A stretch of 16,270 nt of DNA from CAZPHU01 sp964419255 (lineage in GTDB: Bacteria > Fibrobacterota > Chitinivibrionia > Chitinivibrionales > CAYFVL01). Position numbers and translations under genes: made by a program. The DNA is taken from assembly GCA_964419255.1 (NCBI GenBank), contig CAYQOU010000079.1, forward strand, positions 1 to 16,270, written 5' to 3'. This document shows positions 7,901-14,619 of this stretch, in pieces; position 1 is the first letter of the stretch, and every line of letters begins with the position of its first letter. The notes under the pieces were generated by a model. The model was not told the origin of the DNA, searched no databases, and was given only the letters and a program-made list of their open reading frames with translations.

Positions 7901-9340
7901 AGCTACCGAATGCGTCAGCAGCTTTCCACTCAGCTGGACACAACCTATACTCCTGCATTCCTTACAACCGGAAAGAAAATGGAGGTGCATACCTCTTCCG
8001 GCGAAAAACTGCCTCTCAACGATCCGCGGGTGGAGGTTATCATACCATCGATGGGCCAGATGGTTGCGCAGGTAACCGCCGCGGTGCTGAGAAGTCAGGG
8101 GATCAATGCGCGTCAGCTCCCCATTCCCGACCATAATATACTGCTTACCGGTCGTAAGAATACTTCCTGCAAGGAGTGTCTGCCCTACATCCTGACCACC
8201 GGCGGCTTTATGGACTATCTGCAGAAGCGTACCGATCCTGATAAGGTGACACTGTTTCTGATGGCAACCGGAGGTGGACCATGTCGCCTTGGACAATATT
8301 TCAGGTCTTTTGAGCAGCTTATACACAATAAACAGGTTCCCAATGCGGCCATGCTGACGATTTCAGACGAAAACAGCTATGGCGGAATGGGAACAAAGGC
8401 ATTGCTGCGTACCTGGCAGGGGATTGTCATATCGGATGTGCTTCAGGATATTCGCAGTATGCTGAAAGTAACCGCCGAGGATACCGACAGGGCGATGGAA
8501 GTCTTTGACCTGTGCTGGAAGGAGTGTGTCGCCTTCTTCGAGGGAAGTCTATCGGTCAGATTATCCATTCTGTTGTCACTGATCGCACATCGTCTATCCG
8601 AGATACCTCTGAAAAAAAATCCCCGGGATGTTCCGGTTATCTCTCTGGTGGGAGAGATTTACGTTCGTCGGGATGAATTTTCACGAAAAAACATTGTAGA
8701 TTATCTGGAAGATCGCGGGTTTATGGTACGGATTGCTCCGCTGGGTGAATACATCTGTTACAGCAACTACGTGGTGCATACGGGGTTAGGGGAGAGGAAG
8801 TTTTCGTTTAAGGAACATCTGACCATGCGTCTATCTGCCAGGATTCAGGAGTGGTTCGAGAGACGGATTAAAACCATCTTGTCAGGTTCGGGGCTATATC
8901 GCTTTGAAATGATTGAAGTTGCAAAAACCATCGATGGCGTGAGGCATCTTCTCGATCCCAATTTCCGGGGTGAGTGCATTCTAACGGTTGGTCTGGGAAT
9001 GCGGGAGATTCTGGATGAATCCTGCGGTGTCATTTCCATCGGCCCGTTTGGCTGCATGCCTTCCAGGATGGCCGAAGCGATATTGAAGAAAGAGATGACG
9101 GTTGAGGGAAAGAAGCGGGTCGCGGGGTGGGAAAAGAGAGTCGATACCTATGAAGATCTGGAAAGATTTCCATTCCTCTCGATTGAAACCGACGGCAATC
9201 CCTTTCCGCAGCTGGTGGAGGCAAATCTGGAAGCGTTTATCCTCCAGGCCAAACGGGTGCACAAGCGGATGCAGAAGGTGCGAGGGAGGAAAGAGCCGAA
9301 ACAGCTGCATTCGGTGGAGGAGTACAGTTTGAAGAAGTGA
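4994..9340 (+). CDS. Giant acyl-CoA dehydratase activase (tandem BcrA/BadF/HgdC ASKHA domains fused to HgdB-related domains)
   Basis: The protein has 1448 residues and is the full-length fused type. Members of the 2-hydroxyacyl-CoA dehydratase activator family hydrolyse ATP to push one electron to very low potential through a [4Fe-4S] cluster. Domain order: ASKHA domain 1 (1-255), ASKHA domain 2 (300-565), a Cys-rich linker (C590, C597, C601, C619), an HgdB/COG3580-like region (665-975; C711, C752, C924) and a COG3581-like region (1010-1415; C1059, C1062, C1097, C1354). Domain 2 is canonical: LGLDVGSTTTKAVL (304-317), EIGGQDAKY (404-412), ACSAGTGSF with C429, and C469. Domain 1 keeps the cluster cysteines (C126, C164, plus C168 and C172) but has GICFGATT where the ATPase consensus has DxGSTT, and GGET in place of GGQD. 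No separate dehydratase subunits are nearby; the C-terminal domains may fill that role. Upstream, GGACGGAT is only a weak ribosome site. The adenosyltransferase gene follows after 72 bases. Confidence 0.93.
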   Translation: MKTLGICFGATTMQCVVVHSDTELKTVVRTERIAHEGNTREALVRFLSTLDPYEIDRIAVTGRHFRNSVNLSSISEAEAVEVALREEYGPKGVFPDLVISAGGETQLVYKVNTNGGLVSVHSGNKCASGTGEFFVQQVGRMGLDVDEAVEMAQEGSPHKIAGRCSVFCKSDCTHALNKGEPRENIAAGLCQMMADKIGELIKDMKQDMVAIIGGGSLNGSLIQILQKRYKQVITPALAATFEAYGAALWAVKNPCIPLSENPEEFIREKDFSFGTHPALKDHLHLVDFKKADHDTAIDGDSCILGLDVGSTTTKAVLIRESDKKILASVYLRTNGNPVEASRECYRKIKKQIGDIQVTIRGLGVTGSGRQIAGLHALSDQIINEIIAHATAATYFDPDVDTIFEIGGQDAKYTFLSGGVPADYAMNEACSAGTGSFLEEAARESLNVSTELIGSFALNGTKPPNFTDQCAAFISSDIKRAGQEGIARDDILAGLVYSICMNYVNRVKGARPVGRKVFMQGGVCYNKAVPVAMAALMQMPIVVPPDPGLMGAFGVALEVCDRLAIGLAEPARFDLDELLEREAIRQGSFVCAGGKEKCDRKCEIARIRIGEKIYPFGGICDRYYNMRVNKEVNTGELDLVAVRQKLMFDSYGPNASHIHEKRPAKKVGLNSSFLYHSLYPLFSNFFDQLGFEIVVSDEIDPHGLSRIEAAYCLPAELSHGAFQNLLNKDPDFIFLPQVMQLPIPNVPTWSRACVFVQGEPYYLKTTFRKQLEEKTIRLLTPVLKMKQSYDAGLEAMIQLAESLGRDEKQIRLAWDYACDKQRAFEKELYRYGRRAIHHLDKHPEMFGIVLFGRPYNSFADDANMGIPHKTASRGYMIIPHDMLEVEEYTVDKKMFWAMGQKIMKAAQFVKEKNNLFGFYITNFSCGPDSFLLSYFRNLMGDKPSLTLELDQHTADAGIDTRIEAALDIMKSYRMRQQLSTQLDTTYTPAFLTTGKKMEVHTSSGEKLPLNDPRVEVIIPSMGQMVAQVTAAVLRSQGINARQLPIPDHNILLTGRKNTSCKECLPYILTTGGFMDYLQKRTDPDKVTLFLMATGGGPCRLGQYFRSFEQLIHNKQVPNAAMLTISDENSYGGMGTKALLRTWQGIVISDVLQDIRSMLKVTAEDTDRAMEVFDLCWKECVAFFEGSLSVRLSILLSLIAHRLSEIPLKKNPRDVPVISLVGEIYVRRDEFSRKNIVDYLEDRGFMVRIAPLGEYICYSNYVVHTGLGERKFSFKEHLTMRLSARIQEWFERRIKTILSGSGLYRFEMIEVAKTIDGVRHLLDPNFRGECILTVGLGMREILDESCGVISIGPFGCMPSRMAEAILKKEMTVEGKKRVAGWEKRVDTYEDLERFPFLSIETDGNPFPQLVEANLEAFILQAKRVHKRMQKVRGRKEPKQLHSVEEYSLKK

Positions 9341-9412
9341 GGCTTGCCTTAAAAGCGCCAAAGTTTCTACCGTGGCCTTCTTTCGCGTTCAAAAGATACT
9401 TATTTGAAGATT

Positions 9413-9931
9413 ATGGAAAAAGGATATTTACAGGTTTATACCGGCAACGGAAAGGGCAAGACTACTGCAGCAATCGGCCTTGCTGTTCGTGCTGCCGGAG
9501 CGGGGCTTAGAGTCTGGATAGGACAGTTTCTCAAGGGGCAAATCTGCAGTGAACACAAGTCACTCGAAAGGCTGGGCCCGGAAGTAACCGTCGAACAATT
9601 TGGCCATGAGGATTTTGTGATCGGAAAACCCGATCAGAACACATGCCGTCTGGCCCGAGAGGGACTGAAAAGGGCTGAGGAGGTTATTTCCGGTGGCAGT
9701 TATGATGTGGTCATCCTGGATGAGGCAGCTGTCGCTGCTACCCTTAACCTCTATGATATCAAAGAATTAATTCAATTAGTCGATATGCGTCCCGAAGGTA
9801 TGGAGCTTGTCATAACCGGCAGAAATGCTCCGCAGAAATTGATAGAAAGAGCGGATCTGGTTACCGAGATGAAAGAGATTAAACATTACTATACGCGTAA
9901 TGTCATGAGTAGAAACGGAATAGAGCAGTAA
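9413..9931 (+). CDS. cobO: Cob(I)yrinic acid a,c-diamide (cob(I)alamin) adenosyltransferase
   Basis: The protein has 172 residues and belongs to the CobA/CobO/BtuR P-loop family. It transfers the 5'-deoxyadenosyl group of ATP to the Co(I) corrinoid, the last activation step of coenzyme B12 synthesis or salvage, in the cytoplasm. Visible motifs are YTGNGKGKTTAAIGLAVRAAG (P-loop 11-18), IGQFLKG (36-42), YDVVILDE (97-104), VITGRNAP (133-140) and ADLVTEMKEIKH (147-158); length is normal for the family. The ATG at 9413 (MEKGYLQVYTG) matches the usual start of family members; an in-frame TTG at 9404 is less likely. Shine-Dalgarno is weak. It lies 72 bases after the activase on the same strand and probably shares its transcript. 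No other B12 gene is in the window, so salvage rather than de novo synthesis is possible. Confidence 0.93.
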   Translation: MEKGYLQVYTGNGKGKTTAAIGLAVRAAGAGLRVWIGQFLKGQICSEHKSLERLGPEVTVEQFGHEDFVIGKPDQNTCRLAREGLKRAEEVISGGSYDVVILDEAAVAATLNLYDIKELIQLVDMRPEGMELVITGRNAPQKLIERADLVTEMKEIKHYYTRNVMSRNGIEQ

Positions 9932-9977
9932 CTTCATCGAAATTCCCGCATATTTGACGAACCTACCGGTGGGCTAT

Positions 9978-9997
9978 CCTCTCGCGACGATTCACAC
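9978..9997. repeat. Copy 1 of a 20-bp intergenic repeat
   Basis: CCTCTCGCGACGATTCACAC recurs at 13048-13067 with one change (A to G at base 10). Both copies are preceded by CGAACCT; in this copy 16 bases (ACCGGTGGGCTATCCT) lie between CGAACCT and the shared CTCGCG. Both copies are in the same orientation and both are outside genes. Confidence 0.55.
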
Positions 9998-10126
9998 GGC
10001 CCCTGGGACATGAGGGGTTCAGATATCCCCAAAAGAGCTCGAAAAGTGTTTTATGCAATTGTATAACTGATTTTCTCTTCCGATTACAAAGAGTCGAGCA
10101 CTCATCCGTTTAGAGCCGCCTAATTA

Positions 10127-10148
10127 AGGTTGAAACAACCTGTTTTGT
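10127..10148 (+). terminator. Weak candidate terminator downstream of cobO
   Basis: AGGTTG (10127-10132) pairs perfectly with CAACCT (10136-10141) around an AAA loop, followed by GTTTTGT. The six-base stem is short and the site is about 195 bases past the cobO stop, so the call is tentative. Confidence 0.3.
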
Positions 10149-10288
10149 TTGAACTTTTAATAGTGCCATACGAAAGTAAAGCATATTCTTGGAGTAATGG
10201 CGTATATTTCTTATCTACAATGCGTTACGTTTTTACAGACTCTGTCAACCATTTCTCTTTCGGACGTAGTCTCTTTCGGGGTTATTTC

Positions 10289-10317
10289 TTGACCTCACGG
10301 TCTGAATTCTGTATAAT
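10289..10317 (+). promoter_or_regulatory. Near-consensus sigma-70 promoter of the HD-GYP gene
   Basis: The -35 box TTGACC (10289-10294) and the exact consensus -10 box TATAAT (10312-10317) are separated by an ideal 17 bases. Transcription would begin near 10324, giving a leader of roughly 55 bases before the ATG at 10380. This is the best promoter match in the window. Confidence 0.72.
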
Positions 10318-10379
10318 CATACTTACCAGAGCGGTACATGTGAACAACTCCAAAAAACATATTATAAAAATGGGACACG

Positions 10380-11564
10380 ATGGTTAGATATAGTCTGGAA
10401 GATGTAGATGATGAAATGGTTTTAGGGGAATCGATCGTCCTTCCATCAGGAAAATTGCTGCTTGGCGCCGGAACGTGTATTTCGAAACGTTACAAGGAAC
10501 GGCTGAAAGAACTGGGATACCAGTCTCTTCTTATCAACGAACCGGGTACCGAAAATGTTCGGCCCGAAACGATCGTCTCGCAACAGTCACATGCTGAGCT
10601 GTCAGCATCCAGCGAGGAGGCAACCGAAAAAATTGCAAAGATAATGGATAAGTTTCGGGCATCCAGTTCCGAAAATCTGCACAAGCTTATCTTCGAGAAG
10701 CGACGAGACCTGAACAAATTTATCATGAATTCGACTGTTGCCAGACAGCTTGAGACTATAATCGAGCAGATCATGAATCAGTCCGAAATCGTTTTGAATC
10801 TGGCGGCGCTTAAGGGCTCGTCTAATTCATATCTGCAGCATGCGGTAAATGTCACCATTACATCACTGTGCATCGGTAAGAAACACAATTTCTCCTACGA
10901 AGAAATAAAGCAACTGGCTACAGGTGCTCTCAATTACCACATGGGTCTTACCGCCATCCCAAAGAGTGTTCTAAATAAAAAAAATGAATTCACCGAAAGC
11001 GAACGCAAGCTGTTCAGAAAGCACACTGTGTATGGCTATCTGATGCTGTCACAAAACTCACAGATTCCGGCAACAAGCGCCATTGTAGCTCTCCAACATC
11101 ACGAACTTCAAAATGGCAAAGGTTATCCGATGGGGCTGAAGGGGAGTAATCGCCCGCCGGCCAAGGATATCTCTCAGACTCACGTGATTCACCGGTTTGC
11201 TGAAATCGTTTCCGTTGCCGATACCTACCACACGCTTATCTCCGTAGAAGATCCGGGGATGAATCACACCAAAACGGTCATCAAAAAGCTGATAAAACTG
11301 GGTGGGGAGTATCTGAATCGGGAAATCGTGAAAACGCTGATTTCCATCGTGCCGGTTTATCCTGTCGGTGCACGGGTAAGAATAACCGATGCACCGAGTG
11401 CCCAGTTAACCAAGTATATCGGGGTGATCTGCAAAGACAATCCTAACGATCTCTCCCGCCCGCAGATCATTCTCTACGAGACAACCAACAAACAGCGCGT
11501 TAATCCACCGATTCTGATTGATACGGCCAAAGCACCGGGAATACAGTTTGAATTATATGTGTAG
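10380..11564 (+). CDS. HD-GYP-family signalling protein with altered HD dyad
   Basis: The 394-residue protein has no membrane segment. The N-terminal part (1-55) is a small domain of the type often found before HD-GYP modules (GESIVLPSGKLLLGAGTCIS). Residues 75-145 are probably helical, and the HD-GYP domain spans about 148-315. A C-terminal beta-rich extension (325-394) contains VYPVGARVRI. HD-GYP enzymes normally hydrolyse cyclic di-GMP. Retained here: H154 (YLQHAVNV), H215 (KHTVYG), H240-H241 with GYP (HHELQNGKGYP, 240-250) and D281 (VADTYHTL). The HDIGK position, however, reads YHMGL (186-190), so the metal-binding His-Asp pair is Y186-H187. The protein may be a binding-only receptor or use a shifted metal site. 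It is expressed from its own promoter and followed by a strong terminator, so monocistronic. The start ATG at 10380 follows GGGACACG, a weak ribosome site. Confidence 0.88.
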   Translation: MVRYSLEDVDDEMVLGESIVLPSGKLLLGAGTCISKRYKERLKELGYQSLLINEPGTENVRPETIVSQQSHAELSASSEEATEKIAKIMDKFRASSSENLHKLIFEKRRDLNKFIMNSTVARQLETIIEQIMNQSEIVLNLAALKGSSNSYLQHAVNVTITSLCIGKKHNFSYEEIKQLATGALNYHMGLTAIPKSVLNKKNEFTESERKLFRKHTVYGYLMLSQNSQIPATSAIVALQHHELQNGKGYPMGLKGSNRPPAKDISQTHVIHRFAEIVSVADTYHTLISVEDPGMNHTKTVIKKLIKLGGEYLNREIVKTLISIVPVYPVGARVRITDAPSAQLTKYIGVICKDNPNDLSRPQIILYETTNKQRVNPPILIDTAKAPGIQFELYV

Positions 11565-11725
11565 GTGCAGGTGCACCACATCAAAATCATGCAGGATTCG
11601 ATGCGGCATCCTTTGTTTATGCTCAGCAAGTGACGAAAATTTTCCGTACCGCTCGCGGGAAGAATGATAAAGGTGTACAGTTGCGATGATGTAGAACGGA
11701 TACGATACGTAACCCAAGTGTAATA

Positions 11726-11763
11726 GAGGCGGGAACATTGGTTTAATTCCCGCCTCAGTTTTT
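11726..11763 (+). terminator. Strong rho-independent terminator of the HD-GYP gene
   Basis: A perfect 10-bp stem, GAGGCGGGAA (11726-11735) with TTCCCGCCTC (11747-11756), has an 11-base loop, and a TTTTT run starts at 11759. It lies 160 bases past the HD-GYP stop and just beyond the end of the convergent flavodiiron gene. Read on the minus strand the stem is the same, but the following bases are less T-rich, so it is best for the plus strand and perhaps partly bidirectional. Confidence 0.8.
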
Positions 11764-11795
11764 GTGTTTGCTGTTTGCCTGCCGGACTTGGGCTT

Positions 11796-12995
11796 TCAGG
11801 TTTCGGCAATTACCCGTTGGGCGACTTTTCGTCCGAGAGTCTCGCAGTTCTGGAGATTATCGATAGTCGGGGCGCTTTTGGCCTCTATCATCGGCTCAAC
11901 GATTTCCCATTTGCCATCCTCGGCATGTTTTTTCAAGGATTTAAGAGCACCGCCGCTCCAGCTGTAGGAGCCGAAAAGGCCGACAACTCGTTTCTGCATC
12001 AACGCAGGATTGAGTGCGCATACCGCCATATCCATCAACGGGAACAGCTTGGTATTGTAGGTGCAGCTTCCAAGAACGACACCCTTGTAGCGCCAGATAT
12101 CATTGATTATGTAGCTGAGGTGAGAGCGTGAGACATTATGCATCTTAACCACCTCGATATTTTGCTCCGCAAGCGTCCGTGCAACCTGCTCAGCCATGCG
12201 TTGGGTGTTTCGGTACATGGATGCATAGACTACAACGACCCCTCTTTCCGCCTCGTAGCGGCTCCATTTGTCGTAAACATCGATGATATATTTTGGATTG
12301 CTTCGGAAAACGGGCCCGTGAGTAGCACAGACATTCTGTATCTCGAGACTCGAAAGCTTGGCTATCGCCTTCTGAACCATTGTGCTGAACTTGCCAACGA
12401 TGTTTGAGAAGTAGCGCAGGATTTCATTTTCATAAAAAGACAGATCCACCTCATCATCGAATATACCGCCTCGAAGGGCCCCGAAACCACCGAATGCATC
12501 CCCGGAAAAAAGCGTTTTTGTAGTAATATCGTAGGTCATCATGGTTTCCGGCCAGTGCACCATGGGAGTGAGAGCAAACTGCAGTTTATGTCTTCCCAGA
12601 TCCAGCGTATCACCCTCGCCGACTGTAATCGTGTTTTCGGTGACACCATAGAAACTGTTGAGCATCTCGAGTGTCTTCTTGTTTCCCACTATTTTTATGT
12701 CGGGATAATACTTCCGGGCAGTCTCGATAGCTCCTGAATGATCCGGCTCCATATGGTTGATTATCAGATAGTCGATACTTTTGCCTTCGGGCAGTACCTG
12801 AGCCAGACGTTTGAAAAACATATCCATGAAACAGCTTTTTACCGTATCGATCAACGCCACCTTCTCATCGACTATCAGGTAAGAATTGTAGCTTATTCCT
12901 TCCGGAATCGGCCATATCGCTTCGAATATGTCAGACTCGAAATCATTGATACCTACCCAGTAAATATCTTCAGTAACGGGTACCGGTACACGCAT
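11796..12995 (-). CDS. Flavodiiron protein (A-type flavoprotein, O2/NO reductase)
   Basis: The 399-residue soluble enzyme reduces O2 to water or NO to N2O at a diiron site, using electrons from FMN. The N-terminal metallo-beta-lactamase-like domain (about 1-245) carries all expected diiron ligands: H81-x-E83-x-D85-H86 (NHMEPDHSG), H147 (MVHWPET), D166 (SGDAFGG) and H226 (CATHGPVF). The C-terminal flavodoxin domain (about 250-395) has the FMN phosphate loop YASMYRNTQ (257-265) and GSYSWSGGA (342-350). There is no fused rubredoxin or reductase domain, so it is the simple class A form that needs an external donor such as rubredoxin; none is encoded here. I chose the ATG at 12995 over an in-frame one at 13028 because AAGGGAG lies 5 bases upstream (13001-13007) and family members begin near this point. 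It stands alone and converges on the HD-GYP gene. Confidence 0.95.
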   Translation of the reverse strand: MRVPVPVTEDIYWVGINDFESDIFEAIWPIPEGISYNSYLIVDEKVALIDTVKSCFMDMFFKRLAQVLPEGKSIDYLIINHMEPDHSGAIETARKYYPDIKIVGNKKTLEMLNSFYGVTENTITVGEGDTLDLGRHKLQFALTPMVHWPETMMTYDITTKTLFSGDAFGGFGALRGGIFDDEVDLSFYENEILRYFSNIVGKFSTMVQKAIAKLSSLEIQNVCATHGPVFRSNPKYIIDVYDKWSRYEAERGVVVVYASMYRNTQRMAEQVARTLAEQNIEVVKMHNVSRSHLSYIINDIWRYKGVVLGSCTYNTKLFPLMDMAVCALNPALMQKRVVGLFGSYSWSGGALKSLKKHAEDGKWEIVEPMIEAKSAPTIDNLQNCETLGRKVAQRVIAET

Positions 12996-13047
12996 AGCTG
13001 CTCCCTTGTAGAGGTGGTTGGTAACCATTTAACCTGAACTGAGCGAA

Positions 13048-13067
13048 CCTCTCGCGGCGATTCACAC
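13048..13067. repeat. Copy 2 of the 20-bp intergenic repeat
   Basis: CCTCTCGCGGCGATTCACAC matches 9978-9997 at 19 of 20 bases. It lies about 50 bases upstream of the flavodiiron start, in the same orientation as the first copy. An imperfect hairpin (GATTC 13096-13100 with GAATC 13119-13123, enclosing CCGGC/GCCGG) follows it. Confidence 0.55.
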
Positions 13068-13254
13068 AATCCCGGTGCCTTGATTTTTGATTATCGATTC
13101 GCCGGCTCTGCCGGAGCTGAATCAGACATGTTGAAATACATTTATATTCTTTGTCGGTCAAGGTCTGGAGCTTTATTTGGGAGTTTGTGTGCAGAAAAAG
13201 TATTCATCACACAATCGTGGTTTCCTGAATCATTTTTTTGGAAAGTAGAAATTC

Positions 13255-13758
13255 ATGACAGAATCCGCACGCAAACTTTTGGAAAGGTATTTACCGACTC
13301 TGTTTCAAGAGTTCAGGCGCATCGTGCGATAAGGGAGTGTATATATCTTAACGACATAGTCTTACATATAAAAGACATCGGTGGTAAAGCCGGCTGCGGT
13401 GTCTGACAAGTGGGGGAGAGACAACTGTCACTCCGCGGGCAACAGACATGGGAAAGGCGGGTGTGATCAGCGCGGTCAGCGCTTGAGGAGGGGCTTGCAG
13501 CTGCGGAATTATTTCAGACGATTTGCCCTTCTGAGTTACGCAACGGACGGTACTGATAGGCCGACCGGATGCTACTGTAGCCTATGTCGAGTAAACGACT
13601 ATTCGCCGATGGGCAGAAAAATGTATCGACCCGACTCGACTGAAGTCGCGAGGACATTCGGTGCCTATCATCTGTTCGAAAATTTGAGAGATCTGATTTA
13701 CACCGGCCCAACCGGCACAAATGTTATGGACATACAGCTTATGTCGATCTTTGATTAA
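13255..13758 (+). pseudogene. Decayed glycerate 2-kinase (DUF4147/MOFRL type) with frameshifts and internal deletion
   Basis: About 500 bases hold scattered pieces of a kinase normally near 430 residues. The N-terminus reads MTESARKLLER from the ATG at 13255; after a frame change near 13288 it continues as FTDSVSRVQAHRAIRECIYL with LNDIVLHI, the usual start of the family. Most of the N-terminal domain is then missing. From about 13405 the MOFRL domain appears in alternating frames: SGGETTVT (frame 2), GNRHGKGG with DQ (frame 1), then ATDGTDRPT, DATVAYVE in another frame, and finally AYHLFENLRDLIYTGPTGTN followed by VMDI, ending in TAA at 13758. The order matches the intact enzyme (GGETTVT, GxGxGGRNQ, GTDGTDGPTDAAG, TGPTGTNVMD). 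At least three frame changes plus the internal deletion make it non-functional. It was presumably a serine/glycerate pathway gene. Confidence 0.85.
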
Positions 13759-13775
13759 AAGAGTTAAAACATTAC

Positions 13776-13828
13776 GCCTCACTCTTAATGATTTTTTGTT
13801 CCCGTAGATTCATTTTGTGTAGTGAGGC
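13776..13828. repeat. Inverted repeat GCCTCACT...AGTGAGGC
   Basis: Perfect 8-base arms at 13776-13783 and 13821-13828 are separated by 37 bases that include a T-rich run. They lie just after the pseudogene and before the FHA gene, followed by ATTGATTATTTTC. It could be a leftover terminator of the former kinase gene or an operator site for the FHA gene. Confidence 0.35.
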
Positions 13829-13911
13829 ATTGATTATTTTCTATATAAGAAAGCGCGCAGAACAGAAAATTCAGATTACTAAAGAAACACTTCATCAGCA
13901 GATAAGTCAAT

Positions 13912-14250
13912 ATGCAAAATAATCATATTACTCCATTATTACAGCTACACATATTGACCGGAAATTTCGAAGATATACTTTTTCCAATCAAGGCACCCGG
14001 TAAGTACAGGATCGGAAGAGATCCGAAGTGTGAAGTACGTATAGACGATCAGGATGTCAGCCGTGTTCATGCACAGCTTCTCTGGAATGGTGAGATTGTC
14101 ACAATCGAAGATCTTCGCTCCACAAATGGAATCTTTCTAAACGGAGAAAAAATTATCTGCAAAAAGTTAGTAAACGGTGATATCGTGGCATTCGGCTCCA
14201 GTGTGTTTCGTATCGAAATACAGGACGATATTCAGAGAGCAGTTATTTAG
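13912..14250 (+). CDS. Single-domain FHA (forkhead-associated) protein
   Basis: The 112-residue protein is essentially one FHA domain, which binds phosphothreonine peptides and usually acts with Ser/Thr kinases. The conserved positions are all visible: YRIGRDPKC (32-40, with G35-R36), VSRVHAQL (49-56, with S50, R51 and H53), RSTNGIFLNG (69-78, with N72-G73) and LVNGDIVAFGSSVFRI (86-101). There is no other domain, signal peptide or membrane segment. The start at 13912 has only a weak ribosome site (GATAAG). Its neighbours are a pseudogene and an ABC operon on the other strand, and no kinase or phosphatase is in the window, so its partner is elsewhere. Confidence 0.87.
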   Translation: MQNNHITPLLQLHILTGNFEDILFPIKAPGKYRIGRDPKCEVRIDDQDVSRVHAQLLWNGEIVTIEDLRSTNGIFLNGEKIICKKLVNGDIVAFGSSVFRIEIQDDIQRAVI

Positions 14251-14619
14251 AAGGCTCTTCAGGGGCGGATAAACCGGATCGCAGGTCATTGCCGTTGCTA
14301 AAACGTCTCCAGGCACATGTCGCATAATACATATTATGTAAACTTTCGCATTCTCGGTACAACCCTCCTTCCGGCCCGGCCGGGCACGCAAAACCAAAGA
14401 TCAAAAAGCTGTGAACAAAAACTCGTATCGCGTATAACCGCGATGAGGCCTCTGTAAGAATCAGGCTTACTCAATCAGGAGACAAGTATTGATTTTGACT
14501 CATATCATGCAGACTTGATCCGGACATTTTCTGTGCAGTGGGAAATCGTTCACAAAGATGGCGGGGTGAATATTTGACAGTAACAGACGTTGTGTATGCG
14601 GCAGGGTAGTTGCACTTCC
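14251..14619. other. Gene-free stretch between FHA gene and ABC operon
   Basis: About 370 bases between the end of the FHA gene and the end of the oppositely oriented ABC operon. It contains two strong palindromes: CATAATA/TATTATG (14323-14329 with 14332-14338, two central bases) and CCCGGCCGGG (around 14375). AGGAG near 14477 could be a ribosome site, but the frames after it are very short or lack an ordinary start codon. No gene is supported. Confidence 0.5.

Larger units (their letters stand above)
9932..10288. other. Gene-free stretch between cobO and the HD-GYP gene
   Basis: About 360 bases without a supported gene. It holds the intergenic repeat copy (9978-9997), a small GC hairpin CCCCT...AGGGG (10000-10004 with 10013-10017), a hairpin near 10127 and a tandem TCTCTTTCGG pair around 10255-10280. 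A frame read from about 10130 with a TTG start lacks a ribosome site and runs through the promoter, so it is not called. Confidence 0.5.

Noticed and set aside
10130..10387. 85-codon plus-strand frame with TTG start
   Set aside because: It runs across the sigma-70 promoter and overlaps the HD-GYP start, and has no ribosome site or recognisable sequence.
14477..14580. Short frame after AGGAG (near 14477) reading IDFDSYHADLIRTF
   Set aside because: It would need an ATT start or begin downstream of the ribosome site; it is under 40 codons and has no recognisable homology.
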